Assembly (NCBI RefSeq): GCF_943737005.1
Contig: NZ_CALSFU010000027.1
Coordinates: forward strand, 1 to 37,120
Source of the DNA: Achromobacter sp. Marseille-Q4962
GTDB lineage: Bacteria > Pseudomonadota > Gammaproteobacteria > Burkholderiales > Burkholderiaceae_B
Direction of reading: 5' to 3'
DNA: 37,120 nt
Part shown: positions 1 to 7,707 of the stretch, piece after piece
How positions within the stretch are numbered: position 1 is the first letter of the stretch
How the letters are laid out: every line of letters starts with the position of its first letter
The notes under the pieces: model-generated
Told to the model about the DNA's origin: nothing
Database searches by the model: none
The model's input: the letters and a program-made list of their open reading frames with translations, nothing else
Position numbers and translations under genes: made by a program

Positions 1-222
1 GTTGGTGATCACCCCCACCAGATTGCCGCGCGCCGTGTAGCGAAACACGTTCGACGGGTCCGACACGATCTCCTCGCACGCCGCCGCCACACCCGGCGAG
101 TACGCCAGCGCCAGGTCGCGCTGGTTGACCAGCGGCTTGGACGCCATGACGGACACCTTGCCGGGCACCGGGTACTGGTGATAGTCCAACGCGGCCTGGC
201 GATCGGCGGTCTGGGAATTCAT
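1..222 (-). CDS. maeB: NADP-dependent malic enzyme, MaeB type (5' part only)
   Basis: The gene reads leftward and leaves the window, so only the first 74 residues are visible. They contain the segment YHQYPVPGKVSVMASKPL followed by NQRDLALAYSPGVAAACEEI, the usual N-terminus of the large bacterial malic enzymes that join a malic domain to a phosphotransacetylase-like domain (about 750 residues in the family). These enzymes decarboxylate malate to pyruvate with reduction of NADP in the cytoplasm. The ATG at 222-220 is preceded by a CCGGAGG ribosome binding site at good spacing. It is divergent from the LysR gene at 329, and the 106-bp gap holds two dyads, so local control by that regulator is plausible but inferred. 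The catalytic residues lie outside the window. Confidence 0.9.
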   Translation of the reverse strand, partial: MNSQTADRQAALDYHQYPVPGKVSVMASKPLVNQRDLALAYSPGVAAACEEIVSDPSNVFRYTARGNLVGVITN

Positions 223-250
223 GGAAAAGCCTCCGGAGTTGTCGATGAGG

Positions 251-261
251 CTAGATTCTAG
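251..261. promoter_or_regulatory. Short palindrome in the maeB/lysR gap
   Basis: CTAGATTCTAG is a perfect 5-bp inverted repeat around a single central base, 28 bp from the maeB start. On the minus strand it contains TAGAAT, a fair -10 hexamer for maeB, though I see no good -35. It may be a promoter element or a minor regulator site; nothing more can be said from sequence alone. Confidence 0.3.
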
Positions 262-300
262 GACCGGAAACATAATGTATTTATTCGTCTTTGCTATTCT

Positions 301-322
301 TCCATAAGAAACACCTTATGGA
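301..322. promoter_or_regulatory. Perfect dyad next to the LysR gene start, candidate operator
   Basis: TCCATAAG at 301-308 and CTTATGGA at 315-322 are perfect inverted repeats separated by 6 bp, ending 6 bp before the LysR ATG at 329. AT-rich interrupted dyads in a divergent lysR/target gap are the normal form of a LysR-type recognition site. A site this close to the start codon would suit autorepression. That the LysR protein binds here is inference. Confidence 0.55.
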
Positions 323-328
323 TCTGTC

Positions 329-1291
329 ATGACCGCGTTCGACCCCGATGAAGCGCTGCACCGGCTCACCTCCCGTCTCAAGATGCGCCACCTGATGCTG
401 CTGCTGAGCATCGAGCAGCAGGGCTCGCTGACGCGGGTGGCCGAAAAGATGGCGACCAGCCAGCCCGCCGTGACCAACGCGCTGGCCGAGCTGGAAAACA
501 CCTTCGGCGTGCCGCTCTTCGCGCGTTCGGTGCGCGGCATGCGGCCCACGGCCCTGGGCCAGGTGGTGCTCAACCGCGCCCGCGCCCTGGTGCACGACCT
601 GGGCCAGCTCGTGCAGGAAATGGACGCGGTGGCCTCGGGCCACGCGGCGCACCTGCGCATCGGCGCGATTCCCTTCGTTTCGGGCCAGATGCTCTCCGAG
701 GCCCTGGGCCGCACGCTGCCGCGGGGGCGGCGCATCACGGCGACCATCCACGAGGGCCTGGGCCCGGCCCTGCTCGCGCAACTGCGCGACCATACGCTGG
801 ACATCGTGGTGGGCTGGGCCGCGCCCTCGGCGGACCTGGAAAACGTGGCGGTGGAAGTACTGTACCGCCAGCAGCCGCGCCTGATCGCCAGCCGGCGCCT
901 GGCGGCCCGGCTGGGGCGCGAACGGCCCGCATGGACCCGCCTGGCCGACCTGGACTGGATACTCGGCACGCCCGGCAGCCCCATCCGCGAACAGGTGAAC
1001 GAGATCTTCCTGCGCGCCGGGCTGGCGCCGCCCGCGCCCGCCGTGCAGACCGACTCCTCCAAGCTCATCGGCGAACTCATCGTGGCCACCGACCGCGCCG
1101 TCTCCATCCTGCCCGCCGACATCGCCGAGGAGCTGGTGCGCATCTCGGGCGCCGCCATCGTGCCCTACACGCTGGACTGGACGCTGCCGCCCATTTCGCT
1201 CTTTACCCGCGCCGACGGCCTGCGGCGCGAGGCCGACGCGCTTTTCGCCGACGCCTTGCGCGAGATCTATACCCGCGGCCCGCGCGGCTGA
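329..1291 (+). CDS. LysR-family transcriptional regulator
   Basis: A 320-residue protein of normal LysR length. An N-terminal winged helix-turn-helix (about residues 18-77, including RVAEKMATSQPAVTNALAEL and the FARSVRGMRPT wing) is followed by a periplasmic-binding-protein-like effector domain with an IGAIPF start near residue 110. LysR proteins usually bind as tetramers and respond to a small metabolite. It is divergent from maeB and has a perfect dyad just before its start, so the simplest reading is a local regulator of itself and perhaps of the malic enzyme. The effector cannot be told; the C-terminal domain resembles those of the GbpR/PcaQ-like group in a general way only. Confidence 0.88.
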   Translation: MTAFDPDEALHRLTSRLKMRHLMLLLSIEQQGSLTRVAEKMATSQPAVTNALAELENTFGVPLFARSVRGMRPTALGQVVLNRARALVHDLGQLVQEMDAVASGHAAHLRIGAIPFVSGQMLSEALGRTLPRGRRITATIHEGLGPALLAQLRDHTLDIVVGWAAPSADLENVAVEVLYRQQPRLIASRRLAARLGRERPAWTRLADLDWILGTPGSPIREQVNEIFLRAGLAPPAPAVQTDSSKLIGELIVATDRAVSILPADIAEELVRISGAAIVPYTLDWTLPPISLFTRADGLRREADALFADALREIYTRGPRG

Positions 1292-1324
1292 GTGCGCGGC
1301 GGTTTCAGCGTCTAGAATAAAAGG

Positions 1325-1340
1325 GCCGCGCCCGCGCGGC
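1325..1340 (+). terminator. GC hairpin after the LysR gene
   Basis: GCCGCGC (1325-1331) pairs with GCGCGGC (1334-1340) across a 2-bp centre, followed by a weak TTCCCC tract. It lies between the LysR stop and the ATPase ribosome binding site, so it could end lysR transcription. A TAGAAT-like hexamer at 1312-1317 just before it could instead be a -10 for the ATPase. The short loop and lack of a T run make this weak. Confidence 0.3.
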
Positions 1341-1380
1341 TTCCCCTCCGGCGCCGCCGGCCATCAGGAGGCTCAGGACG

Positions 1381-4107
1381 ATGACGCAGGTTCGGATGCA
1401 GCGCCCACAGGATTTCCCCCACTGGCACCGGCTTTCCGTCGACGAGGCGCTCGAGGCCCAGGTCAGCAGCCGGTCGGGACTGTCGCACGATCAGGTGCGG
1501 CGGCGCCAGGAAACCTACGGCCCCAACGCCCTGCCTCCGCCCGAACGCCGCAGCGCCGCGCTGCGTTTCCTGGACCATTTCAACGATGTCCTGATCTACA
1601 TCCTGCTGGCGGCCGCCGCGCTGACCGCCTTCATGAAGCATTGGCTCGACTGCCTGGTGATCCTGGCCGTGGCGCTCACCAACGCGATCATCGGCCACGT
1701 GCAGGAAAGCAAGGCCGAGCGCGCCCTGGACGGCATACGCAACATGCTGTCCAACCACGCGCGCGTGGTGCGCGACGGCCAGAAGGCGGAGATCGACGCC
1801 GCCGAGCTCGTGCCGGGCGACATCATCATCCTGCGGCCCGGCGACAAGGTTCCGGCCGATGCCCGCCTGTTCGACACCCACGGGCTGCGGGTGGAGGAAT
1901 CCATCCTGACGGGTGAATCGGCCGTGGTCGACAAGCACGAAGACCCGATTCCCGGCGAGCCGCCGCTGGGCGACCGGCGCAACCTGGCGTATTCCGGCAC
2001 CCACGTCAGCGCCGGCAACGCGCGCGCCGTGGTGGTGGCCACGGGCCAGGATACCGAGATCGGCCACATCAACCGCATGATGAGCGACGTGCGCGCGCTG
2101 CAGACGCCGCTGCTGCGCCAGATGAAGCAACTGGGCAGGCGCATCTTCCAACTGGTGGTGGCGCTGGTGGCCGTGCTGTTCCTGGCGGGCCGCTTCGTGC
2201 TGGGGATGCCGTTGCCCGAGCTGCTGATGTCGCTCATCAGCATCGCGGTGTCGGCGGTGCCGGAAGGGCTGCCGGCCATCATCTCCATCATCCTCTCGCT
2301 CGGGGTGCAGCGCATGGCGCGCAACAACGCCATCATCCGCAAGCTGCCTACCGTGGAAACGCTGGGCGCCATGACCGTCGTGTGCTCCGACAAGACGGGC
2401 ACGCTCACCATGAACGAAATGACGGCCACCCGCGTGCTGCTGGCCTCGGGCAGCTACGCGGTCACCGGCGACAGTTGCGGGCCCGAGGGCCGCATCCTGC
2501 GCGAGGCCGACGGCGCGCCGGCGGACGCGGCCCGCGACGAATGTCTGCGCCGCTTCCTGCGCGCCGCCGCCATCTGCAACGACAGCCAGCTCCGCCAGGA
2601 CGAAGACGGCCGCTGGCGGATCGTGGGCGGCCCCACCGAAGGCGCGATGATGGTGCTGGCGGCCAAGGCGGGCCAAAGCCTGGAAAACGTCAAACGGCTG
2701 GGCAAGATTCCCTTCGACTCGGCCTACAAATACATGGCGCGCCGCGCCGAAGACCAGGGCGAGCCCCTGATCTTCGTCACGGGCGCGCCGGACGTGCTGT
2801 TCGATCTGTGCGACCGCGAACAGGGCGAGGCCGGCCCGCGGCCGCTGCGCCGCGATTACTGGGAACACGGACTGCGCGAATACGCCCACCAGGGCCTGCG
2901 CACCCTGGCCGCGGCATACCGCCAGGGCGAGCCCGGGGCGGACGAGCTCGACCACGGCGACATCCGGCACGGGCTGGTGCTGCTGGGCGTGGCGGGCATC
3001 ATGGACCCGCCCCGGCCCGAGGCGGTGCAGGCCATCGCCCACTGCCGCCAGGCCGGCATCAAGGTCAAGATGATCACCGGCGACCACCCCGAAACCGCGC
3101 TCGCCATCGGCGCCATGCTGGGCATGGAGCACACAGGCGAAGCCGTCACGGGCGCCCAGCTGCAGGGCGTGGACGACGCGGCCCTGGCGCGGCTGGCGCG
3201 CGACCACGACATCTTTGCCCGCACCAGCCCCGAGCACAAGCTGCGGCTCGTGCGCGCGCTGCAGAGCCAGGGCGAAGTGGCCGGCATGACGGGCGACGGC
3301 GTCAACGACGCGCCGGCGCTCAAACAGGCCGACGTGGGCATCGCCATGGGCATCAAAGGCACCGAGGTCACCAAGGAGGCCGCCGACATGGTGCTGGCCG
3401 ACGACAACTTCGCCTCCATCGCCCACGCGGTGCGGGAAGGCCGCCGCGTCTACGACAACCTGCGCAAGACCATTCTCTTCATCCTGCCCACCAACCTGGG
3501 CCAGGCCCTCATCGTCATCGCCGCGCTGCTGGCGGGCGCGCTCGCGCCCCTCACGCCGCTGCAGATCCTGTGGATGAACATGGCGACGTCCACCACGCTG
3601 TCGTTCGGGCTGGCGTTCGAGCCCGGCGAGCCAGGCAGCATGCACCGGCCGCCGCGCGACCCGCACAAATCCATCCTGGACGGCTACGCGCTGTGGCGCA
3701 TCGCCTTCGTGGGCCTGCTGTTCACCATTTCCGCGTTCCTCATCGAAAAAAGCCTGGCGGCCGCGGGCCGCGACCCGGACTTCATCCGCACCGTCACCCT
3801 GCAGACCCTGGTCACTTCGCAATGGACGTACCTGTTCAACTGCCGCATCCAGGAGCGCTTTTCGCTCACCCTGTCCATGTTCCGCAACAAGGCGCTATGG
3901 CTGGTGACGGTGGCGCTGGGCCTGCTGCAATGCGCCGTGATCTACCTGCCGTGGATGAACAAGATCTTCGGCACCGTGCCCCTGCCGCCCGCCTACTGGG
4001 CCCTCACCGTGGCCGTGGCGGCGGTCGTCTTCGTGCTGGTGGAGATCGAGAAATTCGTCGTGCGGCACTGGCATGCGCGGCGCCTTTCGAGGTTGGCCGC
4101 GACATGA
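1381..4107 (+). CDS. P2-type cation-transporting P-type ATPase
   Basis: This 908-residue protein has every core P-type ATPase motif: TGES at 177, PEGLP in M4 at 294-298, the phosphorylated Asp in DKTGTLT at 337, and TGDGVNDAP from 637. An N-terminal cation-ATPase domain (FPHWHRLSVDEAL) and a six-helix C-terminal block place it in the Ca2+/Na+/K+ (P2) group, which pumps cations across the inner membrane using ATP. The M6 ion-site motif is unusual: SERCA-type pumps read NLVTD, whereas this reads NMATSTT from 733, with Ser where the Ca2+-binding Asp should be. The transported ion therefore cannot be called calcium with confidence. AGGAGG lies 8 bases before ATG. The stop overlaps the next possible start as ATGA. 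Confidence 0.9.
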   Translation: MTQVRMQRPQDFPHWHRLSVDEALEAQVSSRSGLSHDQVRRRQETYGPNALPPPERRSAALRFLDHFNDVLIYILLAAAALTAFMKHWLDCLVILAVALTNAIIGHVQESKAERALDGIRNMLSNHARVVRDGQKAEIDAAELVPGDIIILRPGDKVPADARLFDTHGLRVEESILTGESAVVDKHEDPIPGEPPLGDRRNLAYSGTHVSAGNARAVVVATGQDTEIGHINRMMSDVRALQTPLLRQMKQLGRRIFQLVVALVAVLFLAGRFVLGMPLPELLMSLISIAVSAVPEGLPAIISIILSLGVQRMARNNAIIRKLPTVETLGAMTVVCSDKTGTLTMNEMTATRVLLASGSYAVTGDSCGPEGRILREADGAPADAARDECLRRFLRAAAICNDSQLRQDEDGRWRIVGGPTEGAMMVLAAKAGQSLENVKRLGKIPFDSAYKYMARRAEDQGEPLIFVTGAPDVLFDLCDREQGEAGPRPLRRDYWEHGLREYAHQGLRTLAAAYRQGEPGADELDHGDIRHGLVLLGVAGIMDPPRPEAVQAIAHCRQAGIKVKMITGDHPETALAIGAMLGMEHTGEAVTGAQLQGVDDAALARLARDHDIFARTSPEHKLRLVRALQSQGEVAGMTGDGVNDAPALKQADVGIAMGIKGTEVTKEAADMVLADDNFASIAHAVREGRRVYDNLRKTILFILPTNLGQALIVIAALLAGALAPLTPLQILWMNMATSTTLSFGLAFEPGEPGSMHRPPRDPHKSILDGYALWRIAFVGLLFTISAFLIEKSLAAAGRDPDFIRTVTLQTLVTSQWTYLFNCRIQERFSLTLSMFRNKALWLVTVALGLLQCAVIYLPWMNKIFGTVPLPPAYWALTVAVAAVVFVLVEIEKFVVRHWHARRLSRLAAT

Positions 4108-4346
4108 GCCCGCCGGGCCGCTTTTTCCTTCCGCCCTGCGCGCTCGCCGGCGAGCAGGCCGCGTCCGGCTTCGCGTTCGGGCATCCCGCGCTGGACCTTC
4201 CCGGGCTGGCGGCGGACGTGCGGTCGCTCTATGCCCGGGCCACCGCACGGACCGACGCACTGGCCTGCGACGCCCTGCCGCCGACCTCGGGCGGATTCCT
4301 GCCCCGGCATGCCGGGGCGGCGCGCAGGCCCGCCGCCCCCCCCTGA
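4104..4346 (+). CDS. Possible small hypothetical protein coupled to the ATPase
   Basis: The ATPase stop is shared in an ATGA overlap with an 80-codon frame that fills the gap to the next gene, whose ribosome binding site begins 5-6 bases after this stop. The product would begin MSPPGRFFLPPCALAGEQ and end in a Pro/Ala/Arg-rich tail; I recognise no domain, signal peptide or membrane segment. The stop/start overlap and exact fit between neighbours favour a real gene. The biased composition, common in spurious frames of GC-rich DNA, argues against. Treat as tentative. Confidence 0.4.
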   Translation: MSPPGRFFLPPCALAGEQAASGFAFGHPALDLPGLAADVRSLYARATARTDALACDALPPTSGGFLPRHAGAARRPAAPP

Positions 4347-4359
4347 ACCGAGGAGCGCC

Positions 4360-5079
4360 ATGCTGTTGCGACACACCCCCGAAGTCTGGACGTCTTTTCC
4401 TTCCCTGGCCGCCGGCGCGTTGCAGGTGCGCGGCATCACGTCCGCGCCCGTCCGGGCCGCCGCATGCGAGGCGCAGCCCCCGCTCGAACGGGCGCGCCGC
4501 CGCCTCGCGCAGAACAGCGAATCCGCCTTTCCCGAGATCCAGGCCTGGCGGCGCGCCTATGCCGCCATGGGCATGAAACCCACGCAGTACCGCTGCGCGG
4601 CGGAAGCCCTGCTGCGCCGCCTGAGGCTGGAAGGCGACCTGCCCCGGCTGCATCCGCTGGTGACGCTGTGCAACGCCGCCTCGGCCGCCTACGCCATCCC
4701 CATCGCGGTGCTGGACCTGCGGCACGTGGCGTTCCCCCTGGAAATCCGCCCCGCCGCCGGCACCGAGAGCTACCAGGGTTTCGGCGGCGATCCGGAGCGG
4801 CCCGAGCCGGGAGAGATCATTTACGCCGACCCGCAGGGGCGCGCCCATGCGCGGCGCTGGACGCACCGCCAGAGCGCCGTCTCGGCGGTGCGCGAAGACA
4901 CCCGCGACGCGCTGATCGTCGCCGAATGCCTGCACGCGGGCGGCGCGGACGACATTGCCCGCCTGCTGGACGAATTGCACGCGGCGCTGGCCCGCCTCTG
5001 GCAGCCGCCCGTGGTGCGTGCCCGGCTCAGCGCCCAGGCGCCCGCCGTGGCCTTGCAGGGCGGCGCCCAGGAAGCGTGA
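4360..5079 (+). CDS. B3/B4 domain-containing protein (PheT-type tRNA-editing fold)
   Basis: A 239-residue protein. ATG at 4360 is preceded by GAGGAG at normal spacing; an in-frame extension upstream to 4231 is Pro/Arg-rich and unlikely. Residues about 75-200 match the free-standing B3/B4 domain: YRCAAEALLRRLRLEGDLPR, then TLCNAASAAYAIPIAVLD, then a late acidic-basic segment (IIYADPQGRAHARRWTHRQS). In phenylalanyl-tRNA synthetase beta this fold hydrolyses mischarged Tyr-tRNAPhe. Stand-alone members are thought to act in aminoacyl-tRNA or D-amino-acid quality control, but their substrate is mostly unproven. It likely shares a transcript with the ATPase. It converges with the next gene, with only 3 bp between stops. 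Confidence 0.8.
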   Translation: MLLRHTPEVWTSFPSLAAGALQVRGITSAPVRAAACEAQPPLERARRRLAQNSESAFPEIQAWRRAYAAMGMKPTQYRCAAEALLRRLRLEGDLPRLHPLVTLCNAASAAYAIPIAVLDLRHVAFPLEIRPAAGTESYQGFGGDPERPEPGEIIYADPQGRAHARRWTHRQSAVSAVREDTRDALIVAECLHAGGADDIARLLDELHAALARLWQPPVVRARLSAQAPAVALQGGAQEA

Positions 5080-5082
5080 ACG

Positions 5083-6597
5083 CTAGGGAGCCACGACCCG
5101 CAATGCCTCGCGCACCAGTTGCGGCGGCTTCCATTTGCCCTGCAGCAGCGCCGGCTTGGGCCAGTAATACCGCAAGGCCAGCATGAAGGGGCCGTCCGGG
5201 GCGGGCAGCCAGTTCGAAACCCGGTCCTTGCCCGGCGAGACGCGCTGCACGTACAGCGTGATGCCGCCGTCGGCATCGCGCTTCAGGCGCGGCAACATCT
5301 CGCTGTTGATCACATAGCGGTTGATGTCGTTCTTCACCAGGAGCTGGCTGGGCCATGCGTACATGGTGATCGACCAGAACCCGTTCACGGGGGGCAGCCC
5401 GCCGCGCGGAAAATGCAGGGAATAGCGGTAACCGCCGTCCAGCGGCGCGCCCGCGCTGTCTTTGTCGAGCGCCATGAAAATGGCCTCTTCGCGCGAGACG
5501 CCTCCCGCGCCCGCCTGCGCGCCCGCGGCCAACCGCGCCGGATCGCCGCCCAGCGCCTCGCGGCTGCCGTAGAGCGCGCCCGGGCTGCCGTCGTGCTCGG
5601 CGCGCGCGGTGTCGATGGCCGTCTGGCCGTCGTGCATGCCGGCGCGCAATGCCTCCTGCAGCGCCGGCGGCAGCCGCTCCGCATGGTAGGGCCGGCCGGG
5701 CGCCAGCCCCAGCGGCGCCAGCCGGCGCGCCAGCGGCTCCTGCCCGTCGCCGCCGGGCGCGAAAGGCAGCAGAAACGCCAGCGCGTCGAAGAACTTCAAC
5801 GAGCGGGCCGCCTGCTGCAGCGAAAGCGGCGTCATCCAGTCGGGCGCGGGCGGAGCCGGCGGCGCGGGCCGGCCCAGATAGGCCGACAGGGGCTGCAACC
5901 CGTACTTCTCCTGGATGCGCACGACGTTGCGCAGGTCGGCGGGGTTCAGAAGCTGCGTGCGCCCCACCACATTGACCAGGTCGGTTTCGGACCGCAGCAC
6001 CTTACTGATGCCTCGCGGGGCCTTGCCTTTCCAGCCCGGCCCGGCGATGAGATAGCGCCCCGCCCTGCCGCCCGTGGCGCGCGTGCCGACGTAGGCGAAG
6101 TTGTAGCCGTACAGATCGGTGAACTGAAAAGCGTAGTAGCGCCGGCGGTCCACGGGCGGCACGGTCAGCACCAGCGGCTCGCGCCGCAGGTCGAGCGCCG
6201 CATAGGTGTAGGGCGTGTCCGCATTCGGCGAGACGAACGCCGGGTCGTCCGGGCCGTATACGCGGGCGCTGCTCTGCAGCGTGTTCAGCGGCCCTTTGTA
6301 GAGCGGCCCGCCGTTCTGCAAGGCGTTGCCGTATAGCATCTGGTAGGCGGCCAGCATGGGCACGCCGCGCAAATAGGCCTCGCGCGCCAGCGCGCGGGCC
6401 TGCGCGGCGTCGGCCTGGATCGGCGGCGGCGGCCCGTCCTCGGCCGGCGGGGCGGACGGGACGGCGCACGCGGCCAGCAATATCGGCGCCACGGCCAGGA
6501 CGAACATCCGGCGGACAAACATCCAGCGGGCGGACCCGCGGCGGGCGGACCCGCGGCGGGCGAACCCGCGGAAGGCGATTGCGCGGCGTGCAGGCAT
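5083..6597 (-). CDS. DUF1254/DUF1214 lipoprotein
   Basis: 504 residues from the ATG at 6597, which follows GAGAGGAG at good spacing. A signal peptide with lipobox LLAAC (near residues 40-44) predicts a lipid-anchored envelope protein. The DUF1254 region begins near residue 60 (AREAYLRGVPMLAAYQMLY, NADTPYTYAALDLRREPLVL) and DUF1214 lies at the C-terminus (about 400-500, NGFWSITMYAWPSQLLVKND). The family is widespread and its biochemical role is unknown to me. The segment before the hydrophobic core is oddly long and Arg-rich because a 15-bp tandem repeat encodes ARRGS units there. Internal Met codons at 6522 and 6507 would give ordinary signal peptides but lack a good ribosome binding site. 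Confidence 0.85.
   Translation of the reverse strand: MPARRAIAFRGFARRGSARRGSARWMFVRRMFVLAVAPILLAACAVPSAPPAEDGPPPPIQADAAQARALAREAYLRGVPMLAAYQMLYGNALQNGGPLYKGPLNTLQSSARVYGPDDPAFVSPNADTPYTYAALDLRREPLVLTVPPVDRRRYYAFQFTDLYGYNFAYVGTRATGGRAGRYLIAGPGWKGKAPRGISKVLRSETDLVNVVGRTQLLNPADLRNVVRIQEKYGLQPLSAYLGRPAPPAPPAPDWMTPLSLQQAARSLKFFDALAFLLPFAPGGDGQEPLARRLAPLGLAPGRPYHAERLPPALQEALRAGMHDGQTAIDTARAEHDGSPGALYGSREALGGDPARLAAGAQAGAGGVSREEAIFMALDKDSAGAPLDGGYRYSLHFPRGGLPPVNGFWSITMYAWPSQLLVKNDINRYVINSEMLPRLKRDADGGITLYVQRVSPGKDRVSNWLPAPDGPFMLALRYYWPKPALLQGKWKPPQLVREALRVVAP
6532..6571. repeat. 15-bp GC-rich tandem repeat, about 2.7 copies
   Basis: GGACCCGCGGCGGGC occurs at 6532-6546 and 6547-6561, then a partial GAACCCGCGG at 6562-6571. 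It is in frame inside the start of the DUF1254 gene and encodes ARRGS units on the minus strand. The same core, CCCGCGGCGGGC, makes a second array at 17044-17103 in unrelated surroundings. Confidence 0.85.
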
Positions 6598-6618
6598 GGG
6601 CGCTCCTCTCGTTGCGAG

Positions 6619-6673
6619 CGGACCCCGGGGCGGGCGCCTTCGGCCTGGGCAAAAGGCGCCCGCCCCGGGTCCG
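6619..6673. repeat. Long near-perfect GC-rich inverted repeat
   Basis: A left arm at 6619-6640 pairs with a right arm at 6653-6673, about 21 bp with one unpaired G, around a 12-base loop. It lies between the stop of the dehydrogenase-like gene (6709) and the start of the DUF1254 gene (6597), both on the minus strand. It could end or attenuate transcription between them, or shape the leader of the second gene. No T run follows on either strand, so a standard intrinsic terminator is not shown. Confidence 0.6.
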
Positions 6674-6708
6674 GTGCAAAGAGCATACAACGGCCCGCCC
6701 CGCCCTCC

Positions 6709-7521
6709 TCAGGCCGCCAGCCGCCGCAGATCGTCGCGTCCCACCGCGATCGACATCTCGCGCCAGCGCGCCAGCTCCTGTTGCAGCGCGTGGATCTTGC
6801 CGCGGGCCTGGTCGAACGCATCGCGCCCCAGGAACAGATGCCGCGGCGCATGCTGCGCCTGCGCGGCCTGGATGAGAATGGCCGCGGCCTTGTCCACATC
6901 GCCCGACGGCCGGCCCGCCCGTGCCCGTACGCAGGATGCGGCCTGGTTCTCGGGCGCCTCGCCGTCCAGCGCGCCCGGGTAGACCAGCGTGACGCGGATG
7001 CCGCTGCCCTCGGTTTCCGCGGCCAGCGCCTCGGTCAGGCCGCTGGCGGCGAACTTGCCCGCGCTGTGCGCGCCCCAGCCCGCCGCCTCGCCGTCGAATC
7101 CCAGCACGGAGGACACGTTGAACACATGCCCCGCGCCCTGCAGGCGCAGCTGCGGCAGAAAGACGCGCAGCACGTTCAGCATGCCGAACACGTTGTCGTC
7201 AAAGGCGCGGCGCACCTGCGCGTCGTCCAGTTCCTCCAGCGTGCCGCGCGGCCCGGCGCCGCCGCAGTTGACCAGCACGTCCACGCGCCCGAAGGCCGCC
7301 AGCGCGGTGGACGCCGCCCTGCGCACCTCGCGCTGGCTGGCGAGGTTCAGCGCCAGCGGCAGAAAGCGTCCTTCCAGCGGCGCGCCCACCGCGTCTATCA
7401 ATGCATCGCAGTCCTCGGCGGCGGCCGCCACTCTGTGGCCTTCGGCCAGCAGGCGCCGCGCCAGCGCCAGGCCCAGGCCTGCGCCGGCATGCGTCACGAA
7501 CCAGGTTTTTTCGGTTTGCAT
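6709..7521 (-). CDS. Short-chain dehydrogenase/reductase-like protein, catalytic Tyr replaced
   Basis: 270 residues of SDR shape. ATG at 7521 follows AAGGGA; an upstream in-frame start at 7578 has no visible support. The Rossmann start is WFVTHAGAGLGLALARRL, where the usual TG of TGxxxGxG is TH. The NNAG position reads VNCGGAG, and the active-site stretch has NVSSVLG (Ser kept), then HSAGKFA where YxxxK is expected, so His152 replaces Tyr and Lys156 is kept. Family members reduce carbonyls or oxidise alcohols with NAD(P)H. With these changes this one may be inactive, altered, or a binding protein. It is divergent from the phospholipase D-like gene and is followed by a strong hairpin. Confidence 0.82.
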   Translation of the reverse strand: MQTEKTWFVTHAGAGLGLALARRLLAEGHRVAAAAEDCDALIDAVGAPLEGRFLPLALNLASQREVRRAASTALAAFGRVDVLVNCGGAGPRGTLEELDDAQVRRAFDDNVFGMLNVLRVFLPQLRLQGAGHVFNVSSVLGFDGEAAGWGAHSAGKFAASGLTEALAAETEGSGIRVTLVYPGALDGEAPENQAASCVRARAGRPSGDVDKAAAILIQAAQAQHAPRHLFLGRDAFDQARGKIHALQQELARWREMSIAVGRDDLRRLAA

Positions 7522-7707
7522 GCGAATCCCTTCCCTTGCTCGGCCGGCGGCGACGCGCCGCGCGGCAACAGGGTGCATCTTAGAAAGCCGCGGCCCCGCG
7601 CGACAGTTCCGTTCTTGCCGAAAACCTGCCTATTCCTGCGCGATGGCATCGCGCCCTGACGCCGGGATCGCGCCAACGCCGGCCGGCCCGGTGGCACAAT
7701 ACCCCGC

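Noticed and set aside
1312..3822. An 836-codon open frame opposite the P-type ATPase, rich in His, Gln, Arg and Val
   Set aside because: It is antisense to a gene with all P-type ATPase motifs; its composition is what high-GC third positions produce on the opposite strand, and it has no domain pattern.
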